Below, one piece after another: positions 15,657 through 23,809 of a DNA stretch of 50,375 nucleotides; within the stretch, counting starts at the first letter, position 1; every line of letters begins with the position of its first letter. This stretch comes from Nitrospirota bacterium (GTDB taxonomy: Bacteria; Nitrospirota; Nitrospiria; JACQBZ01). Location of the stretch: positions 1 through 50,375 of the forward strand of contig JACQBZ010000046.1 of assembly GCA_016194285.1 (NCBI GenBank), written 5' to 3'. Below the pieces are notes generated by a model that worked only from the letters and a program-made list of their open reading frames with translations, did not search any database and was not told the origin of the DNA. Made by a program: the position numbers and the translations under genes.

Positions 15657-17222
15657 TCACGACCCGGGCTGCTGGATGATCGGCAGCATTTTGAAGCCCT
15701 TGGACATTTCGGGTTGCGCGCGAACCACCCGCAGCGTGTTCGCCTGGCGCCAGAATTGCGAAGCAATCTGGGCGCCCGCGCCTTTTTGCCGCAGTTTGTC
15801 GAGGATCTTTTCGGCAAACTGCGTTTCATCCAGCCCTTGAATTTTCGGACTGACCGCGATCGTGAGTCTTGCGAGCCCGTGGCCGTCCTCACTCTCCCAG
15901 AACTGATAATCGTCGGGACGGCCTCCCGCTTTCTCCACCAGTTCCCCGATGACTTCATCCAGGACGGAACCGACCAGCGTCATCCCCTCGCCCGTCAGTT
16001 TGTCGAAACTACGCACCTCGGAAACATGGACCTTCATCCCGGTCTGGCCCAATAAACAATCGCACGACCGGATATGGATTCTCCCGAAGTCTCCCAGCTC
16101 GGCATTCAACATTATTTTCCCGGTGTTGCAGGAGAGTGTGGAAAAAAGGAAGGCGGGCACGGTTTGGGCGTCATTCGAGACGGCGCGATCCCGTTGGATC
16201 AGCGCCAGCCGGTCGATGTAGATATGCATGGCGTCCGGTGAATCCCCGTTGGGACACCCGGCACCGATCAGACCCGTCTCCGTCGCGACATAGCGTGGAA
16301 CCGCGTGAACTCCTGCCGATTGCATGTACCGGTATCGCTGTTCCGTCAAAGGTTCGCCGCCCGTAAAAATGAGGCCGCCGCTGATATCGATCCCGTGTTC
16401 CAGCGCGGCCTGCACGATGTGCACGGCTGAACTCGCGAACGTTTTCACCACACAGCGGCCGTTTTCTTTGCGCGCGCCTTCCATCCATCGCGCCACACGC
16501 TCCGCGTCTTTGATTTCGGTGAACTCCGGCCGCGAGGGACTCACCCCAAAGATCCGGCAGCTCCAGACCAGGTACTCCATCGCAGCCCGGCTTTCCGCAT
16601 TGCCGGGCAGATGCGAAAACCATTTCAGGGGCGGCCTGCGAAACTTCAATTGGACCAGGAAATTATGAATGCCGGAAATGCTGGGAGGGCCGGGCAGCCA
16701 GAAGGCGGACGGAATCTCCGATACCCCATGAACGTCATACAGCAGCATCTCATTCGCGGCTTCCTCCGCAAAAAAATTCCAGTCGTAAAGAACACGCGTT
16801 CCCTTCGACCGGCTTCCGCTGGTAGCGCCCCGGATGCTCCGGCCCATGAGATACGGATTGTCGAAATCCCCTTCTCCTGTTTCAATGAAGAGTCCTCTGC
16901 GGCAGATCGGAGTTTTTGATTTAAACTCCTCCAGCGTCAAAAACACGCCGGCGTCCCGCAGGGACTCAAGGGTTTTCTCGAGACCCTTCACTCGGATGCT
17001 GCCCTCCAGGTCCGGGTAATCACATCCGGCCCAGAGGAGAAGTTTTCGGTACGGGCTGTGGGCGGAATCGTAGATCAGTGTCTTGGCAAGGTCCAGAAAA
17101 TTATTTTCGCGATGATCGATTCGGCGCTTGACGGCATCGATCGCCGAATCCCGCGTGAGCGGCTCTTTCATATACCGGAAGAATCCGAGGGCCAAGACGG
17201 CTTTCTGTCGGATTCTCCGCAT
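15657..17222 (-). CDS. PaaK-like adenylate-forming enzyme
   Basis: About 521 residues of the ANL superfamily, closest in style to phenylacetate-CoA ligase and related acyl-adenylating proteins. The P-loop-like motif is ATSGSRSKGTRV near residue 135, and the FTGGEPLTEQR and YVATETGLIGAGCP blocks are adenylation-domain motifs (the latter replaces the usual YGxTE). A C-terminal mini-domain is present. The N-terminal ~100 residues are unlike standard PaaK. The substrate is unknown. ATG 17222 is preferred to TTG 17228. It begins 7 bp after the stop of the binding-protein-fold gene, with which it forms a two-gene operon. The acceptor could be CoA, a carrier protein or a small molecule. Confidence 0.75.
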   Translation of the reverse strand: MRRIRQKAVLALGFFRYMKEPLTRDSAIDAVKRRIDHRENNFLDLAKTLIYDSAHSPYRKLLLWAGCDYPDLEGSIRVKGLEKTLESLRDAGVFLTLEEFKSKTPICRRGLFIETGEGDFDNPYLMGRSIRGATSGSRSKGTRVLYDWNFFAEEAANEMLLYDVHGVSEIPSAFWLPGPPSISGIHNFLVQLKFRRPPLKWFSHLPGNAESRAAMEYLVWSCRIFGVSPSRPEFTEIKDAERVARWMEGARKENGRCVVKTFASSAVHIVQAALEHGIDISGGLIFTGGEPLTEQRYRYMQSAGVHAVPRYVATETGLIGAGCPNGDSPDAMHIYIDRLALIQRDRAVSNDAQTVPAFLFSTLSCNTGKIMLNAELGDFGRIHIRSCDCLLGQTGMKVHVSEVRSFDKLTGEGMTLVGSVLDEVIGELVEKAGGRPDDYQFWESEDGHGLARLTIAVSPKIQGLDETQFAEKILDKLRQKGAGAQIASQFWRQANTLRVVRAQPEMSKGFKMLPIIQQPGS

Positions 17223-17229
17223 CCGCAAC

Positions 17230-18093
17230 CTACCGTTTTAGATTGGAAGCGGCTTTGTTTAAAAAAGAAAGATCCTTATAATCGGACGGCATTTTTTGAA
17301 TGTATCCCAGCTTCATCATCAGCGACAAAACACGATCCATCGCGTCCTGATTCCGGATCGCGTCAACATGGGGCCGGTTCCTTTCAAGAGCCTGCCGGAT
17401 GAACCGCGAATGGACTCCAATATAGCGGTGCGCGATCTCTGCGGACTCTTCCGGATTTTCATGAACAAAGCGTGCGGCGCGAACAAACGCTCGGACGACA
17501 CCTTCCGCGAGCTCCGGATTTTTTGTCTTCATCTGAACCGTCGTGGTCAGCGAGCAACCCGGTGCTCCCGGCCACACATCCCCGGTCCGTTTTACAATGA
17601 TGCCGACTCCCAGCGCTTCCATCATGGTCGCATAAGGCTCCACCATGGAGGCGGCGTCAACGCCCTGGCCAAACAGGGAAATGATCGCCCCATCACCCGA
17701 AGGCTGCCGGAATAGTTCCACGTCCTTCCATCCAAGGCTTTCGATCAGGCCCATGGCCGTCAGATCTTTCATCCCGCCGCGATGCGGAACCGCAACCTTC
17801 TTCACTTCGGAAACCGCAAGGCCTTTTCGAACCACGATGGCCGCTTCTTCAAAACCCGAACCGCAGAGCAAGACCAGCGGGATCTCTTTCTCTTCCGCCG
17901 CAGCCACTCGGGTCCAGGGAATCACGGCGAATTGACTGTCTCCATTCACCAGTTTTGTCGGAACCATCCATGCCGTGGGTTCGATGTTGATTTCAGAAGG
18001 GATGTTTTCTTTCTGAAAAAAGCCTTTCACATGGGCGACGTATGCGGGAATTTGACAAACGCCTCGCAGTAATGAGAATCGTACACGATCCAT
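17230..18093 (-). CDS. SsuA/THI5-like binding-protein fold, no signal peptide
   Basis: About 287 residues of the NMT1/THI5-SsuA periplasmic-binding-protein family (type II fold): start SLLRGVCQIPAYVAHVKGFF, then WMVPTKLVNGDSQFAVIPW, VAVPHRGG and VEPYATMMEA blocks. ATG 18093 has AGGAG 8 nt upstream and gives MDRVRFSLL, with no signal peptide or lipobox; the longer GTG start (18144) adds a basic segment but no hydrophobic core. No ABC permease or ATPase gene is near. Cytoplasmic members of this fold can be enzymes (Thi5, MqnA, MqnD), but the CCCFC iron site of Thi5 is absent. Its direct coupling to an adenylating enzyme suggests a shared substrate. Confidence 0.7.
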   Translation of the reverse strand: MDRVRFSLLRGVCQIPAYVAHVKGFFQKENIPSEINIEPTAWMVPTKLVNGDSQFAVIPWTRVAAAEEKEIPLVLLCGSGFEEAAIVVRKGLAVSEVKKVAVPHRGGMKDLTAMGLIESLGWKDVELFRQPSGDGAIISLFGQGVDAASMVEPYATMMEALGVGIIVKRTGDVWPGAPGCSLTTTVQMKTKNPELAEGVVRAFVRAARFVHENPEESAEIAHRYIGVHSRFIRQALERNRPHVDAIRNQDAMDRVLSLMMKLGYIQKMPSDYKDLSFLNKAASNLKR

Positions 18094-18199
18094 ATGTTTT
18101 TTTCTCCTGGATAGGGGCAATGCGTCCCTGCAAATCGAGCCCACAGTTTAAATTTCTTTTCTCCCTGCGTCAAGAAAAGATGCACAATCGGCCCATTTT

Positions 18200-18895
18200 T
18201 TACCACGCGATCTCTTTCCGGTCGCGGATGAACTTTCCGTTCGGAATCATCGGATCGGTCGCGAGCCAGACGATCGACTCGGCCCCTTTCTCGACGCTAC
18301 GCGTCGCCCCCGGCCCGCCCATCTCGGTCCGGACCCAGCCGGGACAGACCGAGTTCACCTTGACGCGGCCTTTAAGATCCTCGGCCAGCTGGACCGTCAT
18401 CATGTTGAGCGCCGCCTTGGAGATGCTGTAGGCGGGATAGCCGCCCCCGCCGTCGCTCAGCTGGCCCAGGCCGCTCGAGACATTGACGATCCGCGCGTCG
18501 TCGCTCCGGTTTAGCAGCGGGAGCAGGGCCTGCGAGAGTTGGAACGGGCCGAAGAAGTTCGCCTCCATCGTGCGGCGCAGCGTCTCGATCGTGATGCGGT
18601 CCGAGCCCCGGTCCTCGTCCATCAAGACGCCGGCGTTGTTCACCAGGACGTCCAGCCGCCCGGGGTCGGCCTTCAGATCCTGGGCCAGCCGATGGATGTT
18701 TTCGGGGTCCGTCACGTCCAGTCGATGAAACTGCACATCCAATCCCCGGCCGGCGAGATCCTCACAGGCCTTCCGGCCCTGCGCCTCGTCGCGCGCCGTT
18801 AGGATCACCTTCCATTTCTTCTCGGCCAGCTGCCGGACGACCTCGGTTCCGATCCCCCGATTCGCCCCCGTTACGATCGCGATTCGTTTGTCCAT
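18200..18895 (-). CDS. Short-chain dehydrogenase/reductase
   Basis: 231-residue classical SDR of the carbonyl-reductase-like type. Cofactor motif TGANRGIG near residue 9, VNNAG in the middle, the catalytic Ser in VNVSSGLG and Tyr-x3-Lys in YSISK are all present. ARD after the second β-strand (TARDEAQ) favours NADP(H). The substrate cannot be predicted. The gene stands about 110 bp downstream of the binding-protein-fold gene's start and just upstream of nothing it is clearly linked to; the patatin gene follows on its 5' side 24 bp away on the same strand, so the two may be co-transcribed with the patatin gene first. Confidence 0.88.
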   Translation of the reverse strand: MDKRIAIVTGANRGIGTEVVRQLAEKKWKVILTARDEAQGRKACEDLAGRGLDVQFHRLDVTDPENIHRLAQDLKADPGRLDVLVNNAGVLMDEDRGSDRITIETLRRTMEANFFGPFQLSQALLPLLNRSDDARIVNVSSGLGQLSDGGGGYPAYSISKAALNMMTVQLAEDLKGRVKVNSVCPGWVRTEMGGPGATRSVEKGAESIVWLATDPMIPNGKFIRDRKEIAW

Positions 18896-18919
18896 CGGTG
18901 CCCTCTTTGTCGATAATAT

Positions 18920-20326
18920 TTAATGCAGCTCCTTCAGCAAATCTTTGAACTCCGGGGATTGCCGAAGCAGATCCCCGCCCTTTTGAATCAGCCGGTCCAC
19001 GACGGCCGGATCGAGCTTGAAGCTTGTAGGAAGCGACAGGAACTCCTCCCGTTCTTTGGGATCGGCGATGTTTTCAAAATTCACCTCGATGACATAAAAC
19101 TTCATCTCTTTGAGCTCGGGCGGAGGGGCCGCGGCCGGACAGCGCTCGGCGAGAAGCTGCCGGCAGTCCCGGACCGATCGCTGGGCCTGCTCCCGGGCAA
19201 CGGCAATATCTTTGATCAGCTCGATCGTCTCGAACGAATAATTATCCATCGTCACGGTCGCGGTCTTCATCGCCACCCGGGCCACGCCCGGCGCACGCGC
19301 CTTCTTATCGATAGGCTCGGACGGCTCCGTCCGGGCATTGACGATGATCACGACCAGCGTGTCGATCTTCACCTGATTGATCAGCTGACGGATGCCGCCC
19401 GGACGGTCGGCGTCCCGTATCGAGTCCGTGACATACCGCAAGCCGATGTTGTCCGCCAATCCGCCGTCCAGGAGATGGACATAGGGGTGATCGGTCTTAT
19501 CGTGATAGACCATCCATTCCTTGTCCTGGAGGTAGCGACGGCGGTTCAGATTGTAATCGCCCAGCGCGTTCTTAACCCAGTCCGGCTGCTCATACCCGGG
19601 CGGGCTCGGATGATTCTCCAACGTGATCGGGCTGAGCAAGATGGGAAAGGCCGACGAGGCCGCCACGGCACGCGCCACCGGATAGGACGAAAGGTCGGAG
19701 CCCAACTGATCGAACCGGTCCTGAGTAAAATCGAACCGCTCCCCCAGCGACATGTTCGTCGCGCTGATCACCAAAAACGGCCGGCGAGGGCGGGACACAA
19801 GGGCCTCATAGGTTTTGTCCTCGAAAATCGTCCGGTCATACAGCTCGGCCGCAAGGTCGATCCGATCAAACGAGGGCGAGGCCAGACGAATCAGGGTCAC
19901 GGGATTCCAAAGCTCGCCCGTGAGCTCGCCTTCGATATCCCGTTTCAGGAACCGCGACTCGAACTCGTCAAATGTCCAGTCCCCGAACAGCGCGTAGTAC
20001 GCTCCGGTGAACGAGCCTCCTGAGATCGTCGAGATCAAGTCCACTTCATCCAAAAGACGCTTCGTCTTCCCCTGCCAGGTAATCGTCGTTTCACTCAGGG
20101 CCTTCAGGACGCCGTACGAAAGCGACGCGGCCCGCGTCCCGCCGCCGGAGAAGGTCAATACAACGAAGAGCGAGTCGGTGTTATCTCCCGGGGTGAGATT
20201 GGCGAACCGGTAGCCCGCATTCGGTTGATACCGGGACAGCGGCGCATTGATCGGCGCATGCGCGCAGCCGATGATGAAGAGGCCGAGGAGGATCGCGGCG
20301 ATGAGAGGAACGCTACGTCTTTGCAA
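18920..20326 (-). CDS. Patatin-like phospholipase, lipoprotein
   Basis: 468 residues from a TTG start at 20326. The N-terminus (basic RR, a hydrophobic stretch, then LFIIGC) is a lipobox-type signal peptide, so the mature protein should be anchored to a membrane facing the periplasm. The patatin/cPLA2 catalytic pieces are FSGGGTRAAS (oxyanion hole), STISGGSF (nucleophile Ser, in the cPLA2-like SGG context) and LLDGGLADNIG (catalytic Asp). The frame opens further to 20398, but GAAGGAG stands a proper distance before the TTG, and the extra Arg-rich segment would precede the signal peptide. It overlaps the preceding small gene by 14 bp. Likely an acyl hydrolase acting on envelope lipids. Confidence 0.85.
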   Translation of the reverse strand: MQRRSVPLIAAILLGLFIIGCAHAPINAPLSRYQPNAGYRFANLTPGDNTDSLFVVLTFSGGGTRAASLSYGVLKALSETTITWQGKTKRLLDEVDLISTISGGSFTGAYYALFGDWTFDEFESRFLKRDIEGELTGELWNPVTLIRLASPSFDRIDLAAELYDRTIFEDKTYEALVSRPRRPFLVISATNMSLGERFDFTQDRFDQLGSDLSSYPVARAVAASSAFPILLSPITLENHPSPPGYEQPDWVKNALGDYNLNRRRYLQDKEWMVYHDKTDHPYVHLLDGGLADNIGLRYVTDSIRDADRPGGIRQLINQVKIDTLVVIIVNARTEPSEPIDKKARAPGVARVAMKTATVTMDNYSFETIELIKDIAVAREQAQRSVRDCRQLLAERCPAAAPPPELKEMKFYVIEVNFENIADPKEREEFLSLPTSFKLDPAVVDRLIQKGGDLLRQSPEFKDLLKELH

Positions 20327-20525
20327 ACGTGATCTCCTTCGGCATGATCGGCGAGGTTCTTGAAAGCATGATCCTTCGCTTCTTCGGTTTGATGTCATCC
20401 GACGGCGACAGCGAAACGGTGTACGTGCCCGCTTCCAACTCGATCGTGTCCCCGGTTCGGCCCTGGTCCCCGCCGTCGATCAGCACCCGCCGCGTCTCGG
20501 GAAAATGCACAATGAGATATTCCAC
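20313..20525 (-). CDS. Small PEGA-like hypothetical protein
   Basis: 70 residues from GTG 20525. The product is β-rich: a hydrophobic strand (VEYLIVHFPE), VLIDGGDQGRTGDTIELEAG and YTVSLSPSDDIKP resemble a PEGA-type domain. It ends inside the patatin gene, overlapping its TTG start by 14 bp, so the pair is translationally coupled. The frame reaches up to 20573, but the extra codons are encoded by a dispersed GC-rich repeat, whose GAGGGG end makes a fitting ribosome-binding site for GTG 20525. The role is unknown; coupling suggests it works with the lipase. Confidence 0.55.
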   Translation of the reverse strand: MEYLIVHFPETRRVLIDGGDQGRTGDTIELEAGTYTVSLSPSDDIKPKKRRIMLSRTSPIMPKEITFAKT

Positions 20526-20531
20526 TCGTTT

Positions 20532-20556
20532 TCCCCTCACCCCTTGCGCCTTATGT
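20532..20556. repeat. GGCGCAAGG-type repeat ahead of the small gene
   Basis: On the minus strand it reads CATAAGGCGCAAGGGGTGAG then GGGA. It shares its units with the repeats at 7253, 13283 and 22702. Here it may supply a ribosome-binding site. Confidence 0.5.
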
Positions 20557-20618
20557 CGTTTAATCCCACGCACGCACGCACGATTCCAGACCGGACCCCA
20601 ACCTTTTTTCGCACAAGA

Positions 20619-20957
20619 TTATTTACCTGCGGGCTTCTTCGGTTCATTCTTTGGTTCATTCTTCGGTTCATTCTTCGGCTCATCAACGGCCTTGATCCAG
20701 TATGCGGTTCCGTTGATATTGACCTCGGCCTCCACCGTCGTCCCGATCTTGATCTCACCCGTCTTTTTGGTCGTCGTCGGGTCAACGTAGAACGTCTCCT
20801 GGCTGCCCGCAAATCCCTGGCCGCTTTCGGTCTTGACCGTATACATATCGTTACTGATCAAGATCACTTTTCCTCTTACGATCGTGTCGGCCAGCACCAC
20901 ACCCGAAAACGACGCGAGAACCATGAGCAGCATCGCAATCATCACACCTCTCTTCAT
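20619..20957 (-). CDS. Secreted small protein with EPKN tail
   Basis: 112-residue hypothetical protein. A Sec signal peptide (MKRG, hydrophobic core, cleavage probably after VVLA) is followed by a β-rich domain of about 70 residues and a hydrophilic tail of EPKN repeats ending EPKKPAGK. The ATG at 20957 has a near-perfect AGGAGGTG ribosome-binding site. The globular part (DTIVRGKVILISNDMYTVKT) resembles small OB-like domains, but I do not recognise a family. It is probably periplasmic, the tail being flexible and charged. It stands apart from neighbours and may be a single-gene transcript. Confidence 0.75.
   Translation of the reverse strand: MKRGVMIAMLLMVLASFSGVVLADTIVRGKVILISNDMYTVKTESGQGFAGSQETFYVDPTTTKKTGEIKIGTTVEAEVNINGTAYWIKAVDEPKNEPKNEPKNEPKKPAGK
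20641..20676. repeat. 12-bp tandem repeat encoding EPKN
   Basis: Three consecutive copies of GGTTCATTCTTC (one with a T for the last C), plus a partial fourth (GGCTCAT). On the minus strand each encodes Glu-Pro-Lys-Asn. Copy number may vary by slippage. Confidence 0.8.
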
Positions 20958-21400
20958 CTTCCACCTCCTTTTTATCTTCCGGCTCTTTGCCGTCCGCTCC
21001 CCGCGCGCGAGGCAAGAGCGGCGCCTGTCGGGAATTAAGTATCGTGTCCCAGGAATTCTGTTTTTTGCCCCACGTCCCTCTTTGGCCCCTATATATTATA
21101 ATGATGCAGATCGAATATATTCGCCGCTGGCTCGGCCAGCCTGAGCGCGGGGTGTGGGGGCATCGGAGGACCTTGTTCTCTCTTTGCCGCACGGGCCCTC
21201 ACTTTTTATAGAAGCCGCCCCTACAATCGGGATACCCAAGAATACGGTCTTAATATCCATTAAACGGCCTCATGACGGCATACGGGTGCGACGATAAAAT
21301 ATTAAGACGGAAATAATTCGGCGGGACAGATGGGCGGATTATACTAAAAAAGTGGAAAAATCACAATATGAGGACAATAGATAAACACGGGAGGAACGAT
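20958..21400. other. 443-bp stretch without a gene
   Basis: No credible coding frame. It carries the leader of the secreted-protein gene and, on the minus strand, a TATAAT (21100-21095) that lacks a good −35. A 15-nt hairpin (GCTGGC-TCG-GCCAGC, 21126-21140) has no T-run on either side. The part near 21240-21380 is AT-rich and lies just 3' of proS; no terminator is visible there. I see no RNA family I can name. Confidence 0.5.
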
Positions 21401-22672
21401 TCAGGACTCGTCCGGGCGGGCGTCCGGGAGGACGAGTTTTTTGACGAGATCGATCACTTCTTCCGTGGTCACCTTCGTGATCTTTCCGGTCCGGCGCTCT
21501 TTGAGCTCCACCCGGCCGTCGGCCAGATTCTTCTCGCCGACGAGGATCTGGTACGGAATCCCGATCAGATCGGCGTCGTTGAACTTCACCCCGGGCCGCT
21601 CGGACCGGTCGTCGATCAGGACCTCCATCCCGAGGTTGGACAGCGTCCCGTAGATCAGCTCCGACGTGATCATCACGCGCTCCGACTGCTCGTTGACCGG
21701 GATGAGATGCGCCTGGTAGGGGGCCAGCGGCAGGGGCCAGATGATTCCCTTGGTGTCGTGGTTCTGCTCGATCGCGGCCGCGGCCGTCCGGCCGATCCCG
21801 ATCCCGTAGCAGCCCATGACGCTCAAGGCCTCCTTGCCGTTATGATCCAGAAACGTCGCCTTCATCGCCTCGCTGTATTTCGTCCCGAGCATGAAGACAT
21901 GGCCCACCTCGATCCCGCGATGGGTGATCAGCCGGCCGCGGCAGCGCGGACAGGTCTTCCCCTGGGTCTTTTCGACATTGGCCGCGAAGCCGCAGGAGTC
22001 GCACGCGACGAGGCTGTCCTCGCCCGTCTCGGCCAGGACCATGAACTCCTGGGAATAGGTCCCGCCGATCACGCCGCTCTCGGCCTCGACCGGCTGGAAC
22101 TTCAGCCCGCACCGCTCGAAGATCCGGTGATAGGCCTTGGACATTTTATCGTAGCTGGCCTTGGCGGCCTGCTCATCGCGGTCGAAGCTGTAGGCGTCCT
22201 TCATCAAAAATTCGCGCCCGCGCATCAGGCCGAAGCGGGGACGGATCTCATCCCGGAACTTGGTCTGGATCTGATAAAGAATTTGGGGGAGGTTGCGATA
22301 CGACTTGATCTCGCCCCGGATGAGGTCCGTGATCACTTCCTCGTGCGTCGGCCCGAGGCAGAACTCCCGCTCGCCGCGGTCTTTCAGACGGAGCAGCTCT
22401 TTTCCGTACTCGCCCCACCGGCCGGTCTCCTGCCACAGCTCGGCCGGCTGGACCATCGGCATCAGCAGTTCCTGCGCGCCGGCGCGGTTCATCTCCTCGC
22501 GGACGATCTGCTCGACCTTGCGGATCACCCGGAGGCCCAGCGGCAGATAGGTATAGATGCCGGCCGCCACCTTCCGGATCATCCCGGCGCGGATCATCAG
22601 CCGATGGCTGACGACCTCGGCCTCGACCGGCTCTTCGCGCAACGTGGGAATCAATAATTTTGAATAGCGCAT
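21401..22672 (-). CDS. proS: Prolyl-tRNA synthetase without the INS editing domain
   Basis: 423-residue class II synthetase that charges tRNA-Pro. Motif 2 ([19 protein letters not shown]) and motif 3 ([13 protein letters not shown]) are intact, and a C-terminal anticodon-binding domain is present. Standard bacterial ProS is about 570 residues with a ~180-residue INS domain between motifs 2 and 3 that clears Ala-tRNA-Pro. Here the junction CGFAANVEK is followed almost directly by TCPRCRG and [19 protein letters not shown], so INS is missing. Two CxxC pairs (CDSC, CPRC) at the junction could bind zinc. It ends the uppS-to-proS operon, 41 bp after ispG. Confidence 0.93.
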   Translation of the reverse strand: MRYSKLLIPTLREEPVEAEVVSHRLMIRAGMIRKVAAGIYTYLPLGLRVIRKVEQIVREEMNRAGAQELLMPMVQPAELWQETGRWGEYGKELLRLKDRGEREFCLGPTHEEVITDLIRGEIKSYRNLPQILYQIQTKFRDEIRPRFGLMRGREFLMKDAYSFDRDEQAAKASYDKMSKAYHRIFERCGLKFQPVEAESGVIGGTYSQEFMVLAETGEDSLVACDSCGFAANVEKTQGKTCPRCRGRLITHRGIEVGHVFMLGTKYSEAMKATFLDHNGKEALSVMGCYGIGIGRTAAAAIEQNHDTKGIIWPLPLAPYQAHLIPVNEQSERVMITSELIYGTLSNLGMEVLIDDRSERPGVKFNDADLIGIPYQILVGEKNLADGRVELKERRTGKITKVTTEEVIDLVKKLVLPDARPDES

Positions 22673-22701
22673 GAACGAAACTTCTTGGCTCCGTAATGGA
22701 T

Positions 22702-22731
22702 CGCCTTACCCCTTACGCCTCACCCCTCACG
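22702..22731. repeat. GGCGTAAGG/GGGTGAGG repeat at the ispG stop codon
   Basis: Minus-strand reading: CGTGAGGGGTGAGGCGTAAG followed by GGGTAAGGCG. The TAA in it is the ispG stop, and the last residues of IspG (VRGEA) are repeat-encoded. Confidence 0.6.
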
Positions 22732-23801
22732 TTTTTTTCTCTTTCCTTCGCCATCGCCTCGACCTCGGCCACCAGGATGTCCGCCATCTCGGACTCCTTC
22801 ACCTTGCCGACGATCTTGCCGCGTTTGAACAGCAGGCCCCCCTCTTTTCCGCCCGCGATCCCGATGTCGGCTTCCATCCCCTCGCCGATCCCGTTGACGG
22901 CGCAGCCGAGGATCGAGACGTTCAGCGGCGCCTTGATATGGGACAGCCGCTGCTCCAGCTCGGCCACCAGCTTGAACATATCGAATTCGAGCCGCCCGCA
23001 GGTGGGACAGGCGATGAAATTGATTCCATGATGGCGCAGCTCCAGCGATTTGAGGATCTCGAAACCGGCCTTCACTTCCTCGACCGGATCGGCCGCGAGC
23101 GAGACCCGGATCGTGTCCCCGATCCCCTCGCCCAACAGCAGCCCCATCCCGACGGCCGATTTGATGCTTCCCGAGAAGGCCGTCCCGGCCTCGGTGATCC
23201 CGAGGTGAAGCGGATAATCCACTTTTTTGGAAATCAGCCGATAGGCCCCAATGCAGAGGCCCACGTGCGAGGCCTTGAGCGACAGCTTCATCTCATAGAA
23301 GCCCATCTCCTCCAGCATCCCGATCGCCCGCAGCGCCGATTCGACCATCGCTTCGGCCGTGGGATAGCCGTATTTTTGAAGCAGATCCTCCTCCAGCGAG
23401 CCGGCGTTGACGCCGATCCGGATCGGAATCCCCCGATCCTTGCAGGCCGCCACGACCTGCGCCACGCGGTCCTTCCCGCCGATATTGCCCGGATTGATCC
23501 GGATGCAGTCAACCGAGGGCGCCGCTTGAAGCGCGAGGCGATAATTATAATGGATGTCGGCGATGAGGGGAATGCCGATCCGGGCCCTGATGGATTTCAA
23601 GGCCTCGGCGGCGGCCTCGTCCACCACCGCCACGCGGACGATCTCACAGCCGGCCTGCTCCAGCCGCCGGATCTGATCGACGGTGGCCTTCACGTCCCGC
23701 GTATCGGTCGTCGTCATGGACTGGACCGAGATCGGAGCGACGCCGCCGATCTTTACCCCGCCGACCATGATCGTCCGTGTTTTTCTTCGATCGATCTTCA
23801 T
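22713..23801 (-). CDS. ispG: 4-hydroxy-3-methylbut-2-enyl diphosphate synthase
   Basis: 362-residue iron-sulfur enzyme of the MEP isoprenoid pathway, turning MEcPP into HMBPP. The TIM barrel opens [13 protein letters not shown]; the C-terminal domain carries the [4Fe-4S] ligands in CPTCGR and [10 protein letters not shown] with the conserved Glu. The length fits the short bacterial form. It lies 8 bp after rseP on the same strand. The C-terminal tail after VEAMAKE runs into a dispersed GC-rich repeat that provides the stop codon. dxr in the same operon is an earlier step of the same pathway. Confidence 0.96.
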   Translation of the reverse strand: MKIDRRKTRTIMVGGVKIGGVAPISVQSMTTTDTRDVKATVDQIRRLEQAGCEIVRVAVVDEAAAEALKSIRARIGIPLIADIHYNYRLALQAAPSVDCIRINPGNIGGKDRVAQVVAACKDRGIPIRIGVNAGSLEEDLLQKYGYPTAEAMVESALRAIGMLEEMGFYEMKLSLKASHVGLCIGAYRLISKKVDYPLHLGITEAGTAFSGSIKSAVGMGLLLGEGIGDTIRVSLAADPVEEVKAGFEILKSLELRHHGINFIACPTCGRLEFDMFKLVAELEQRLSHIKAPLNVSILGCAVNGIGEGMEADIGIAGGKEGGLLFKRGKIVGKVKESEMADILVAEVEAMAKEREKNVRGEA

Positions 23802-23809
23802 CGCGACCG

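Noticed and set aside
17230-18144. Signal peptide on the binding-protein-fold protein
   Set aside because: Even the longest start (GTG 18144) gives a basic stretch without a hydrophobic core, and the well-placed AGGAG supports ATG 18093.
21126-21140. Terminator hairpin downstream of proS
   Set aside because: The stem is only 6 bp and has no T-run on either strand; it also lies 260 bp from the proS stop.
21368-22657. 429-codon open frame on the plus strand
   Set aside because: Antisense of proS; GC-rich codon bias keeps the opposite strand open. ProS motifs are intact on the minus strand.
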